DNA of 64,000 nt from Pseudomonas sp. GGS8 (GTDB lineage: Bacteria; Pseudomonadota; Gammaproteobacteria; Pseudomonadales; Pseudomonadaceae): positions 5,025,501 through 5,089,500 of the forward strand of contig NZ_JALJWF010000001.1 of assembly GCF_024168645.1 (NCBI RefSeq). The letters are read 5' to 3'. Position 1 is the first letter of the stretch, and each line of letters opens with the position of its first letter. The notes below the pieces were generated by a model. It was not told the origin of the DNA. It did no database searches and saw nothing but the letters and a program-made list of their open reading frames with translations. Position numbers and translations under genes: made by a program. Shown one piece after another: positions 37,541-46,209 of this stretch.

Positions 37541-37558
37541 TTAAAGATCCTTCTTTAA
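37541..37558. promoter_or_regulatory. Candidate LysR operator in the LysR/VOC divergent region
   Basis: TTAAAG-ATCCTT-CTTTAA is a perfect inverted repeat overlapping the likely promoter of the LysR gene. It is a plausible autoregulatory site. Confidence 0.45.
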
Positions 37559-37640
37559 TACCGGGATTTTTTCGTGATTGGCAAGCCTGGATACTCTAAT
37601 CAATGAGCCTCTTATCAATGAACAGCCGCAGGAGACGACC

Positions 37641-38015
37641 ATGACGTGGACGTTCGATCATCTGGCCTTCAACACCGCCGACGGCCAGACGCTGCAAGAC
37701 ACCTTCCAGGCTGTGCTGGGATTGACGCCGGGACGCCGCCCGCCATTCCCGTTTCCCGGCCGCTGGTTGTATCAGGATGCACAGGCGCTGGTGCATGTGA
37801 TCGAGCAGCCGACGTTCGATGAAACGGCGTTGAGCCACATTGCCTTTCGCACCGATGAGGAGGCCGCGACGGTGTTGCAGCGGGTGCAGGCCAGCGGTTT
37901 GCCGTATCAGGTGGCGCAGGTGCCGGAGGACGGGATCTGGCAGATTTTCGTGCAGATGCCGGGTGGGTTGGTGATTGAGCTGGATGCCAAAGCAGGAAGT
38001 CTGGTGGGTGTTTAA
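37641..38015 (+). CDS. VOC family protein
   Basis: This 124-residue protein has the fold of the vicinal oxygen chelate superfamily: TWTFDHLAFNTADGQ at the start, LSHIAFRTDEEAATVLQRVQASGLPYQV in the middle, read in parts, and IFVQMPGGLVIELDAK at the end. The His, His and Glu at these three places could bind a metal. The family includes glyoxalases, dioxygenases and resistance proteins, so the reaction cannot be named. GGAGA before the ATG at 37641 decides the start. Confidence 0.82.
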   Translation: MTWTFDHLAFNTADGQTLQDTFQAVLGLTPGRRPPFPFPGRWLYQDAQALVHVIEQPTFDETALSHIAFRTDEEAATVLQRVQASGLPYQVAQVPEDGIWQIFVQMPGGLVIELDAKAGSLVGV

Positions 38016-38108
38016 CGGCGATGTTTAAAAGACATTTCCAGATACTCACTGAGGCTACATATTCTTGCGCCGCTGCCTACGACTGCGCCAGAATCCGCCG
38101 GCTAGTAT

Positions 38109-38362
38109 GCCTTGAGCCCGGGCTGTATCGTTTTCCCTGTCGCTGAAAAACAGCGATCGGGTTTGGTAGCCCGGGATTTTTGTTAGGCGCACAGCTCAAC
38201 CTTTTTGCAGAGGTTCTCGTCTCTGTTTTATGGTGGTCATGCGCAGGGCGTCTTCGGACGCGCCGGTTTCCTAACGCCCGGTCTACCAACCTGAGCATGG
38301 CCGCCACCCATCGTTTGGTAGCGAGGGTGATGGCTCCTTCTATCCTGTTAGGAGTTTCATCT
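38109..38362 (+). ncRNA. Structured 5' leader with two alternative pairings, upstream of the DUF6124 gene
   Basis: This 254-base non-coding stretch holds several perfect or near-perfect hairpins. They are TCGCTG-A5-CAGCGA (38140-38156), GCGTC-TTCG-GACGC with a UUCG loop (38248-38261), and a long stem at 38300-38334 (GCC, CACCC, TCG against CGA, GGGTG, GGC). A middle segment, CCTAAC (38270-38275), CCCGG (38277-38281) and CTACCAA (38283-38289), is complementary to an upstream copy (TTTGGTAG, CCGGG, GTTAGG at 38162-38187). It is also complementary to a downstream copy (TTTGGTAG at 38314-38321 and GTTAGG at 38347-38352). The last GTTAGG is part of the ribosome binding site, so a riboswitch-like or thermosensor-like control is plausible. 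The ligand, if any, is unknown. Confidence 0.6.
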
Positions 38363-38722
38363 ATGTTCAAACCAACGCCAAATCCACCAGAAGCGGACGA
38401 CGTTTCCCCCTACGAAACCCCCGATTCCAAAAAACTCAACGAAGCCGCTGAGCGCGCCCTCGACCATTACCTCAAACCACCCATCCCCAAAGACACCAAG
38501 CGCAAACCCAGCACCATTTACCACGTCGGCCCCAAGGTCGATAACGAAACCCTGCTGGTCAATGCCTGCGAGTCCCTGGCGTCAGCGAGCATGATGCTCA
38601 GTGAATTCGCCGGGTTGATGGACATGCCCCATCGCAACGTGATGTTGGGGATTCAATCGGTGGTCATGCTCGGGGAACTGGCCGTCAACCGAGTGCTGGA
38701 TAACCTCGATCCGCAGAACTGA
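38363..38722 (+). CDS. DUF6124 family protein
   Basis: This 119-residue protein belongs to the pseudomonad DUF6124 family. It starts MFKPTPNPPEADDVSPYETP, has a KLNEAAERALDHYLKPP helix, and then a helical C-terminal half containing NACESLASASMMLSEFAGLMD, read in two parts, and VVMLGELAVNRVLDNL. No catalytic residues are evident and function is unknown. AGGAG ten bases upstream of the ATG at 38363 is the ribosome binding site and is part of the switch-like leader. A REPIN and a terminator follow. Confidence 0.82.
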   Translation: MFKPTPNPPEADDVSPYETPDSKKLNEAAERALDHYLKPPIPKDTKRKPSTIYHVGPKVDNETLLVNACESLASASMMLSEFAGLMDMPHRNVMLGIQSVVMLGELAVNRVLDNLDPQN

Positions 38723-38730
38723 TTGATCCA

Positions 38731-38896
38731 TTGTGGCGAGGGGGCTTGTTGTGGCGAGGGGGCTTGTCGGAACGCCGCACCGCCCCGTTCGGCTGCGCAG
38801 CAGTCGTCAATCCGATGTATGCGATTTCTCTGACACACCGCGGTTACAGGTTTTGGGGTCGCTTCGCAACCCGACGGGGGCGAGCCCCCTCGCCAC
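38731..38896. repeat. REPIN (GTGGCGAGGGGGCTTG family) with a tandemly duplicated head
   Basis: The 18-base unit TTGTGGCGAGGGGGCTTG occurs twice in tandem (38731-38748 and 38749-38766). The inverted partner arm, ending CCCCTCGCCAC, is at 38879-38896. The interior has CTGCGCAGCAG and GGTCGCTTCGCAACC-like hairpins. Confidence 0.8.
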
Positions 38897-38925
38897 GAAA
38901 GCAGTTGTGCATCCTTGAAATGAAG

Positions 38926-38950
38926 AACGGCCCGAATGGGCCGTTTTTTT
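38926..38950 (+). terminator. Rho-independent terminator
   Basis: AACGGCCC-GAAT-GGGCCGTT followed by T7 ends plus-strand transcription from the DUF6124 gene, just before the convergent MFS gene stop. Confidence 0.85.
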
Positions 38951-38958
38951 GCTGAATC

Positions 38959-40269
38959 TTAAACCCGCAACGTCCGCGTCATGCGCAACGCCAGCAAACT
39001 CCCGCCCACAATCACACCCGCCAGCAGGTACAACGCCGCATCGGTCGTCCCGGTGCTGTCCTTGACCCAACCCACCAGGTACGGGCTAAGGAAACCCGCC
39101 ATCTGCCCCATGGAGTTAATCAACGCCAACCCACCGGCCGCCGCGCCAGCACTCAACAGCGCAGTCGGCACTGGCCAGAACATCGGCAAGCCGGTGAGGG
39201 CGCCCATGGTGGCGATGGTCAGGCCAAGAATCGCGATGGCTGGCGTGGCGGCGAAGTTCACGGCGATCAACAGACCCGCCGCGCCCATCAGCATCGGCAC
39301 CACCAAATGCCAGCGACGTTCTTTGCGCAGGTCCGCCGAGCGCCCGACCATCAACATGAACAGCGCCGCCAGCAGGTACGGAATCGCGCTGAGCCAGCCA
39401 ATCACCAGGTTGTCGCTGAAACCGAGGTTCTTGATGATCGACGGCAACCAGAAGTTGATCGCATAGACGCCGCTCTGGATGCAGAAGTAGATCAAACCAA
39501 AGGCCCAGATCGCCGGGTTCTTGAACACGGCCAGCAGCGAGTCGGTGGAGGTTTTCGGTTTGTTGGCCAGGTCTTCGGCGTGGTCGGCTTCCAGCACCGA
39601 ACGCTCGAACGGCGTGAGCCATTTGGCGTTGGCGTAACTGTCGCTTAGTAGAAAGTAGGCGAGGGCGCCGAGAGTAATAGTCGGAATGCCTTGCAGCAGG
39701 AACATCCACTGCCAGCCCGCCAGACCCGCCTGGCCTGCGCCAAAGTGATTGAGAATCCAGCCGGAAAACGGGCTGCCGAGCAGGCCAGACACTGGGATTG
39801 CCGACATGAACAGCGCCATGATGCGGCCCCGGCGGAAGGTCGGGAACCACTGCGAGAGGTAGAGCACCACGCCCGGGAAGAACCCGGCTTCGGCCGCACC
39901 GGTGAACAGGCGCAGGGTGTAGAACTCGGTCGGTGTGGTGACGAACAGCAGGCAGGTCGAGAGCGTGCCCCAAACGATCATCATCAGTGCGATCCAGCGC
40001 CGTGGGCCGAATTTGCTCAGCGCCAGGTTGCTCGGCACGCCGCACAGCACGTAGCCGATAAAGAAGATTCCGGCGCCGAGGCCGTACACGGTTTCGCTGA
40101 ATTTCAGCGCGTCGAGCATCTGCAGTTTGGCAAACCCGACGTTCACCCGGTCGAGGTAATTGAACAGGTAGCAGATGAAGATGAAGGGGATCAAACGCAG
40201 GGTAATGCGTTTGTAGACGGCGTTCTTGTCGTCAGCGTTGGCCAGGGTAGCGGTGGCGCTCTGTGACAT
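38959..40269 (-). CDS. MFS transporter of the anion:cation symporter type, probably for glycerate or sugar diacids
   Basis: This 436-residue inner-membrane protein has 12 helices and belongs to the ACS family (GudP/GarP-like). Signatures are ICYLFNYLDRVNVGFAKLQM, read in parts, after a short cytosolic N-terminus, and LRLFTGAAEAGFFPGVVLYLSQWFP near residue 110. The start at 40269 is preferred because the leader MSQSATATLANADDKNAV is cytosolic and helix 1 follows; a longer frame adds unlikely residues. It is divergent from cdaR, whose product usually controls glucarate, galactarate and glycerate genes, and glycerate kinase is next on the other side. Confidence 0.88.
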   Translation of the reverse strand: MSQSATATLANADDKNAVYKRITLRLIPFIFICYLFNYLDRVNVGFAKLQMLDALKFSETVYGLGAGIFFIGYVLCGVPSNLALSKFGPRRWIALMMIVWGTLSTCLLFVTTPTEFYTLRLFTGAAEAGFFPGVVLYLSQWFPTFRRGRIMALFMSAIPVSGLLGSPFSGWILNHFGAGQAGLAGWQWMFLLQGIPTITLGALAYFLLSDSYANAKWLTPFERSVLEADHAEDLANKPKTSTDSLLAVFKNPAIWAFGLIYFCIQSGVYAINFWLPSIIKNLGFSDNLVIGWLSAIPYLLAALFMLMVGRSADLRKERRWHLVVPMLMGAAGLLIAVNFAATPAIAILGLTIATMGALTGLPMFWPVPTALLSAGAAAGGLALINSMGQMAGFLSPYLVGWVKDSTGTTDAALYLLAGVIVGGSLLALRMTRTLRV

Positions 40270-40438
40270 GGCGGGCTCTCTCTTTATTATGATTTTTTGC
40301 GACGCAAGGGTAACGTTGATCGCCCAGTGAGTCTCGGCCACCCCTTGGGTGGTTGTCTTTGTGCCTGAGCACAGGGTTTGCGACCAACGCCTGTGCGGCT
40401 GAACAACCCGTCCCGTCACGTTTTCAAGGATCCGCGCT

Positions 40439-41551
40439 ATGTTCGAACTCGATCACGACCTGGCCCAGGACATCGTCGACCGGGCGATGGCCATCCTGCC
40501 CTATAACGTCAATGTCATGGACAGTCAGGGGCTGATTCTCGGCAGCGGCGAGCCAGAGCGCATCAACACCCGTCACGAAGGCGCGCAACTGGTGCTGGCC
40601 AACGGGCGGGTGGTGGAGATCGACGCGCAGACCGCGATTCACCTCAAAGGCGTGCAGCCGGGCATCAATCTGCCGCTGTTGCTCGATCAGCGTTTGATCG
40701 GTGTGTTGGGTATCACCGGCGAACCGGAGCAATTGCGCACCTACGCCGAACTGGTGCGCATGACCGCTGAGATGCTGGTGGGCCAGCGCAATCAGCAGGC
40801 CGAGCAGCAATGGCGGCGCCAGCGTTGCGACGATCTGTTGGCATTGCTGTTGAGCGAAGCGGGGGATTCACCGCGGTTACTGGATGAAGCGCAGCAACTG
40901 GGGCTCAAGCCGCAGCTGACGCGGGTGCCGTATCTGTTCGAGTTGGGCATGGAACACGGCCCGAGTCAGACCGTCGACGCGCTGAGCGCCTGGTTGATGT
41001 CGCGCTACCCGGACAGTTGGTGCGTGAGCTCGGCCAAATCTTCGTTGCTCTGGTGCCGCCCGGCTCTGCCTGCGGTCGATAACGAACGGCTGCTGGAGAA
41101 GCTCGACGGCCTGGGCTGGAACATTTTGCGCATCGCCGTGGGCGGGCAGGCCGATGGCTTGTCGGGCTTGCGCCGCTGCTATCGGCGGGTCGGCGATTTG
41201 CTGGCTTATGGGCGTGATGTGCTGCCGCATTCGCGCTTGTTGATGCTGAACCGTTATCGGCTGCCGGTGATGCTCTGGCGGCACCGCGACGACGATGCGC
41301 TGGATGAACTGCTGCAGCCGCTGCGTAAAGTCATCGCCAAGGATGGCAACGGCCAGTTGCTGGCGACCCTGCGCAGTTGGTGCGAACACGACGGCCAGAG
41401 CCAGGCTTGCGCCGATGCCTTGGGCATCCATCGCAACAGTTTGCGTTATCGCATGGAGCGGATCGCCGAGTTGAGTGGGGTTGATCCGTTGCGGTTGGAT
41501 GGGATGTTGGCGCTGTATCTGGGGGTTCAGCTTCTGCCGCAAACCGATTAG
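40439..41551 (+). CDS. cdaR: CdaR-type sugar diacid regulator
   Basis: CdaR activates genes for glucarate, galactarate and glycerate use in response to the diacid or glycerate. The 370-residue protein has the diacid-recognition domain at residues 5-135 (DRAMAILPYNVNVMDSQG and GVLGITGEPEQLRTYAELVRM, read in parts). A middle GGDEF-like segment follows, and then a PucR-type C-terminal helix-turn-helix (ADALGIHRNSLRYRMERI near residue 325). It is divergent from an ACS-type MFS gene and followed by glycerate kinase, a standard arrangement. The ATG has AAGGA upstream. Confidence 0.9.
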   Translation: MFELDHDLAQDIVDRAMAILPYNVNVMDSQGLILGSGEPERINTRHEGAQLVLANGRVVEIDAQTAIHLKGVQPGINLPLLLDQRLIGVLGITGEPEQLRTYAELVRMTAEMLVGQRNQQAEQQWRRQRCDDLLALLLSEAGDSPRLLDEAQQLGLKPQLTRVPYLFELGMEHGPSQTVDALSAWLMSRYPDSWCVSSAKSSLLWCRPALPAVDNERLLEKLDGLGWNILRIAVGGQADGLSGLRRCYRRVGDLLAYGRDVLPHSRLLMLNRYRLPVMLWRHRDDDALDELLQPLRKVIAKDGNGQLLATLRSWCEHDGQSQACADALGIHRNSLRYRMERIAELSGVDPLRLDGMLALYLGVQLLPQTD

Positions 41552-41713
41552 AGAGATGGTGATTGTAAGGACGCCTTCGCGGGCTGGCCCAATCGCTATC
41601 AATCCTGGGTTTTGTGAAAATGAACAATAATCCTCTTGCCCGCTTGTGCAGCGGACCGGCGTTATTGTTCAAGCCTGCTGGCAGCATGGACGCATTGGAA
41701 CTGGAGAATTCGC

Positions 41714-42856
41714 ATGAAAATCGTCATTGCCCCCGATTCGTTCAAGGACAGCCTCAGTGCCCAGGGGGTGGCCGATGCCATTGCGCAGGGGTTGGCGCAG
41801 GTCTGGCCAGACGCACAGTTGCTCAAGTGCCCGATGGCTGATGGCGGCGAAGGCACGGTCGAATCGATTCTGGCCGCATGCGACGGCGAACTGCGCCGCA
41901 CCCGTGTTCGCGGGCCATTGGGCGCCACGGTCGATGCCGCTTGGGGCTGGCTGGCGCAGAGTCATACCGCGATTATCGAAATGGCCGAGGCCAGTGGCTT
42001 GCAATTGGTGCCACTTAACCTGCGTGATGCCTGCACCAGCAGCACCTTCGGCACCGGTGAATTGATCCGCGCCGCGCTGGATGCCGGGGCGCAACGGGTG
42101 ATTCTGGCGATCGGCGGCAGCGCCACCAACGACGGCGGCGCCGGAGCGATGCAGGCTTTGGGGGTGAAACTGCTGGACGCTCAGGGCCAAACCCTGGCGC
42201 CGGGTGGTCTGGCGCTGGCGCAATTGGCCCGTCTCGATCCGAGCGACATCGACCCGCGTCTGGCCGAGGTGCGTTTCGACATCGCCGCCGACGTCAATAA
42301 TCCGCTGTGCGGCCCGCACGGTGCGTCAGCGATTTTCGGCCCGCAGAAAGGCGCGTCGCCCGAGCAAGTCCAGCAACTGGACTACGCCCTCGGGCACTTT
42401 GCCGAGCTCTGCGCGCAAGCTCTGGTCAAGGACGTGCGCGATGAGCCGGGCAGCGGTGCGGCGGGCGGCCTGGGGTTTGCCGCGAAGGCGTTTCTCGGCG
42501 CGCAATTCCAGGCCGGTGTAGACGTGGTCGCCGAACTGGTGGGGCTGGCCGAGGCGGTTAAAGGCGCCGACCTGGTGATCACCGGCGAAGGCCGTTTCGA
42601 TGCCCAGACATTGCGCGGCAAAACCCCGTTTGGCGTGGCGCGCATTGCACGCCAGCACGGCGTGCCGGTCATCGTCATGGCCGGCACCTTGGGCGAGGGG
42701 TATCAGGCCTTGTACGCGCATGGCATCGATGCGGCTTTTGCATTGGCAAGCGGACCGATGACCCTGGAACAGGCCTGCGCCGAGGCGCCGCGATTGCTGC
42801 GTGAGCGCGCCAGTGATATCGCGCGGGTGTGGCGGGTGGCGGCCCGCAAGGCCTGA
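41714..42856 (+). CDS. Glycerate kinase
   Basis: This 380-residue enzyme phosphorylates D-glycerate to a phosphoglycerate (GlxK/GarK family), the last step in diacid and glyoxylate-derived glycerate use. It begins MKIVIAPDSFKDSLSAQGVA, a family hallmark, and has KCPMADGGEGTVES near residue 38, CTSSTFGTGELIRAAL, ILAIGGSATNDGGAGA and ITGEGRFDAQTLRGKTPFGVA, each read in part. GGAG before the ATG at 41714 decides the start. It is downstream of cdaR in the same direction and probably controlled by it. Confidence 0.95.
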   Translation: MKIVIAPDSFKDSLSAQGVADAIAQGLAQVWPDAQLLKCPMADGGEGTVESILAACDGELRRTRVRGPLGATVDAAWGWLAQSHTAIIEMAEASGLQLVPLNLRDACTSSTFGTGELIRAALDAGAQRVILAIGGSATNDGGAGAMQALGVKLLDAQGQTLAPGGLALAQLARLDPSDIDPRLAEVRFDIAADVNNPLCGPHGASAIFGPQKGASPEQVQQLDYALGHFAELCAQALVKDVRDEPGSGAAGGLGFAAKAFLGAQFQAGVDVVAELVGLAEAVKGADLVITGEGRFDAQTLRGKTPFGVARIARQHGVPVIVMAGTLGEGYQALYAHGIDAAFALASGPMTLEQACAEAPRLLRERASDIARVWRVAARKA

Positions 42857-42882
42857 CCCAATCCTCAGCAGAAAGAAATCCC

Positions 42883-42977
42883 TGTGGCGAGGGAGCTTGC
42901 TCCCGCTCGGTTGCGCAGCAGCCGTAAATTTTTTGGGGCCGCTGCGCAGCCCAGCGGGAGCAAGCGCCCTCGCCACA
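42883..42977. repeat. REPIN (GTGGCGAGGG family, AGCTTGCTCCCGC variant)
   Basis: Arms TGTGGCGAGGGAGCTTGCTC and its near complement ending CCCTCGCCACA flank GTTGCGCAGCAGCC-like and CCGCTGCGCAGCCC inner hairpins. Compared with the element at 12754 the stem sequence has changed on both sides. Confidence 0.82.
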
Positions 42978-43215
42978 AAGGCTACTGCGCAAAGCCGACC
43001 TGCGCGCAACATCTGTTTCACCGCTGAAACACTCTGCCGCCCTTGAAAAATATTTCTCCAGCCCCCTGCAACAATCCTAAACCCCGGCCGATACAACCAA
43101 TAGGCGCACACAAACCTATTAAAACAGTGGCGCCAAACTGCAAGGTGCGCGCCATCGCCCGCCCGCCAGTGATCACGGCAAGGATGCTCGTCGCTTCAAC
43201 TACCGAGATCATCCT
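42978..43215. other. Intergenic region with no gene seen
   Basis: Together with the adjoining REPIN this makes 359 bases between glycerate kinase and the chemoreceptor. I see no convincing coding frame, RNA gene or terminator here; it presumably holds the chemoreceptor promoter. Confidence 0.5.
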
Positions 43216-44841
43216 ATGTCACTGCGTAATCTGAAAATCGCGCCTCGAGCTTTCCTCGGTTTCGCCTTCATCGCCTTGCTGGTCATCGTGCTGGGTGTGT
43301 TTGCCGTGAACCGCATGTCGATCATCCGACAGGCCTCTGTGGATATGGAAAGCAATCAGCTACCCAGCGTCGGCTTCCTGGGTGTCATGACCGAAAACGT
43401 GCTGCGTCTGCGCATTCTCTCGTTCCGGGTTCTGGTGAACCGTGAGCCCGCGAGCCTGCAAGAAGCAGAAACCCGAATCGGGATACTGGTGGACAAGGTC
43501 AAGCAAGCACAGGCTGGTTATGCGGCATTGCCGGCCGGCGATGAGGAAGCGGCGTTATTCAAGACATTCTCGGCCACGCTGGACAAATACCTGCAAGCGG
43601 TGCGCGAGATGATGGAGCTTTCGCGGCAGAACAAACTGGATGAAATGCTCAACCTGATCAACACCCGGGTCAAGGACGGTACCGATCAGATGGGCGAGCA
43701 GTTGAACAAGTTGATTGCCATCAACAAGGCTGGCGCGACTGCGGCCGACGCCCAGGCCAAAGAGCAGTTTGCCTTTGCCACCAATGGCATCATCGTGGTC
43801 TCGGTGGTCGCTGCCCTGATGACCGTGCTGCTGGCCTGGCTGTTGACCCGCAGCATCCTCACGCCGCTGAACCGTGCGGTGCTGGCGGCGGAAACCATTG
43901 CCGGCGGCAATCTGAGCAAGGCCATCGAAGTCGACGGCAACGATGAACCGGCGCGTTTGCTCGGCGCCTTGGCCACCATGCAGACGAACTTGCGCAAGAC
44001 CATCGAACAAATCGCCGGCTCAGCGACGCAACTGGGCGCCGCCGCTGAAGAACTCAGCACCGTGACCCAGGAAGCGTCTCGCGGGCTGCAACAGCAGAAC
44101 AATGAAATCGAACAGGCCGCCACCGCCGTCAACGAAATGACAGCCGCCGTGGAAGAAGTGGCGCGCAATGCGGTGTCGACCTCCGAAGCCTCGAACCAGT
44201 CGACCGCAGCCGCTCGTGAAGGTCGTGACCGGGTGGTGGAAACCGTCGATGCGATTCAGACCATGACCCACGACGTGCAAAACACCGCGTTGATGATCGA
44301 AGGCCTGGCCGCTCAGGGCCGCGACATCGGCAAAGTGCTGGACGTGATCCGCGCCATTGCCGAGCAGACCAACCTGCTGGCCCTCAACGCCGCCATCGAA
44401 GCCGCCCGTGCCGGGGAGGCCGGGCGTGGCTTTGCGGTGGTGGCGGACGAAGTCCGGGCGCTGGCCCATCGCACCGCGCAATCGACCCAGGAAATCGAAA
44501 AAATGGTCGCCGGCATTCAGAACGGTACAGGCGAAGCGGTGTCGTCGATGCAGCAAAGCAATCAGCGCACCCAAAGCACCCTGGAAATGGCCCGCGCCGC
44601 CGGTGTCGCCCTGGAACAGATCACCCAATCGATTCACTTGATCAACGAACGCAACCTGGTGATCGCCAGCGCCTCGGAAGAACAGGCTCAGGTGTCCCGT
44701 GAAGTTGACCGCAACCTGGTGAACATCCGCGACCTGGCCACTCAGTCGGCCGCCGGTGCCAACCAGACCAGCGCCGCCACCCATGAACTGTCACGCCTGG
44801 CGGTAAATTTGAACGCAATGGTGGCGCGTTTCGTGATTTGA
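43216..44841 (+). CDS. Methyl-accepting chemotaxis protein
   Basis: This 541-residue chemoreceptor has TM1 at residues 12-32, a four-helix-bundle periplasmic sensor, TM2 near residues 190-212, a HAMP domain ([21 protein letters not shown]) and a cytoplasmic signalling domain. The hairpin tip reads [20 protein letters not shown] and continues with [20 protein letters not shown], the CheA/CheW contact. No CheR-docking pentapeptide is seen at the C-terminus. The sensor fold is the general small-ligand type and the ligand is unknown. aruH starts 40 bases downstream, so an amino-acid ligand is possible but speculative. Confidence 0.94.
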   Translation: MSLRNLKIAPRAFLGFAFIALLVIVLGVFAVNRMSIIRQASVDMESNQLPSVGFLGVMTENVLRLRILSFRVLVNREPASLQEAETRIGILVDKVKQAQAGYAALPAGDEEAALFKTFSATLDKYLQAVREMMELSRQNKLDEMLNLINTRVKDGTDQMGEQLNKLIAINKAGATAADAQAKEQFAFATNGIIVVSVVAALMTVLLAWLLTRSILTPLNRAVLAAETIAGGNLSKAIEVDGNDEPARLLGALATMQTNLRKTIEQIAGSATQLGAAAEELSTVTQEASRGLQQQNNEIEQAATAVNEMTAAVEEVARNAVSTSEASNQSTAAAREGRDRVVETVDAIQTMTHDVQNTALMIEGLAAQGRDIGKVLDVIRAIAEQTNLLALNAAIEAARAGEAGRGFAVVADEVRALAHRTAQSTQEIEKMVAGIQNGTGEAVSSMQQSNQRTQSTLEMARAAGVALEQITQSIHLINERNLVIASASEEQAQVSREVDRNLVNIRDLATQSAAGANQTSAATHELSRLAVNLNAMVARFVI

Positions 44842-44881
44842 GATAGGGTTGAAACTGGACCTCGCGCGTTAGGAGACGTAC

Positions 44882-46069
44882 ATGCGCTATTCAGCCTTGA
44901 CCCAACGAATCGACGGTGAAGGAGCCGCAGCCTGGAAGATTCACGATCGAGCGCTGGAATTGCGAGAGCAGGGCGTCGACGTGCTGCTGCTTTCTATCGG
45001 CGACCCGGATTTCGACACGCCGCTGCCGATCGTTCACGCCGCGATCGACAGCCTGTTGGCCGGCGACACCCATTATTCCGATGTTCGCGGCAGCCGAACG
45101 CTGCGCAGCAGCATCGCCAACCGGCATCAGCGACGCAGTGGCCAGGAGGTGGACGCCGACCATGTGATCGTGCTGCCCGGTGCGCAGTGTGCGGTGTATT
45201 CGGTTGCGCAATGCCTGCTCGATCCGGGTGATGAAGTGATCGTCGCCGAGCCGATGTACGTCACCTATGAAGGTGTATTCGGTGCCTGCGGCGCCAGGGT
45301 GGTGCCAGTGGCGGTGCGTCCGGAAAACGGCTTTCGGGTCGAACCGGCGGATGTCGCGGCGCTGATCACCGATAAAACCCGAGCCATTCTGCTCAACAGT
45401 CCGAACAACCCTTCCGGCGCCAGCCTGTCCTTGAACATCTGGCAGGAACTGGCGGCGCTGTGCGTGCGCCATGACCTGTGGCTGATCAGCGATGAGGTCT
45501 ACAGCGATTTGTTGTATGAGGGCGAGCACATCAGCCCGGCCAGCCTGCCGGGCATGGCCGAGCGCACCGCGACCGTTAACAGCTTGTCCAAATCCCATGC
45601 CATGACCGGCTGGCGGGTGGGCTGGATGATCGGCCCGAAACCACTGGCCGATCACGTGATGCATCTGTCGTTGTGCATGCTGTTCGGGATTCCGGATTTC
45701 GTCCAGAACGCCGCGCAAGCAGCACTCGATAAGGACTTGCCGGAAGTGGCGCTGATGCGCGAGGAATATCGCCAGCGTCGCGATCTGGTGTGTGCGAGGT
45801 TGAGCGGTTGCCCCGGTATCCGGGCGATCAAACCCGATGGCGGGATGTTCGTGATGGTCGATGTGCGCCAGACCGGGCTCGCTGCCCAGGATTTTGCCGA
45901 GCGCCTGCTGGAAGGCTATGGCGTCTCGGTGCTGGCCGGCGAAGCCTTTGGGCCAAGCGCGGCGGGGCATATTCGCATCGGGTTGGTGGTGGACCAGGTG
46001 AGACTGGCGGATGCATGTCGGCGGATTGCCTTGTGTGCGGTGGATTTGCTGCAGGCGCGGCGGGCCTGA
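44882..46069 (+). CDS. aruH: Arginine:pyruvate transaminase AruH-like aminotransferase
   Basis: AruH transfers the amino group of L-arginine to pyruvate, starting the arginine transaminase route. This 395-residue PLP enzyme (fold type I, class I/II) begins MRYSALTQRI as P. aeruginosa AruH does. It has LLSIGDPDFDTPLPIVHAAI, HYSDVRGSRTLR, VLPGAQCAVYSVAQCLLDPGDE and LLNSPNNPSGASL, each read in part, and the PLP lysine in NSLSKSHAMTGWRVGW near residue 237. AGGAG precedes the ATG. The partner aruI decarboxylase is not adjacent, so the call rests on sequence resemblance recalled from memory. Confidence 0.87.
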   Translation: MRYSALTQRIDGEGAAAWKIHDRALELREQGVDVLLLSIGDPDFDTPLPIVHAAIDSLLAGDTHYSDVRGSRTLRSSIANRHQRRSGQEVDADHVIVLPGAQCAVYSVAQCLLDPGDEVIVAEPMYVTYEGVFGACGARVVPVAVRPENGFRVEPADVAALITDKTRAILLNSPNNPSGASLSLNIWQELAALCVRHDLWLISDEVYSDLLYEGEHISPASLPGMAERTATVNSLSKSHAMTGWRVGWMIGPKPLADHVMHLSLCMLFGIPDFVQNAAQAALDKDLPEVALMREEYRQRRDLVCARLSGCPGIRAIKPDGGMFVMVDVRQTGLAAQDFAERLLEGYGVSVLAGEAFGPSAAGHIRIGLVVDQVRLADACRRIALCAVDLLQARRA

Positions 46070-46092
46070 GAGATGTGTGTTGTTCGGCCTAA

Positions 46093-46184
46093 TCGCGAGT
46101 AGGCTCGCTCCCACAGGGGATCTGCTTTAGGCACAAATTCGGTGTACGCCGCAGATTCAATGTGGGAGCGAGCCTGCTCGCGAT
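46093..46184. repeat. REPIN (GTGGGAGCGAGCCTGCTCGCGA family)
   Basis: Arms ATCGCGAGTAGGCTCGCTCC and GGAGCGAGCCTGCTCGCGAT form the long inverted repeat. It fills the space between the convergent aruH and kguD genes and may act as a transcription barrier. Confidence 0.85.
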
Positions 46185-46209
46185 AGCTATCTGACAAACA
46201 CCAAAGCCC

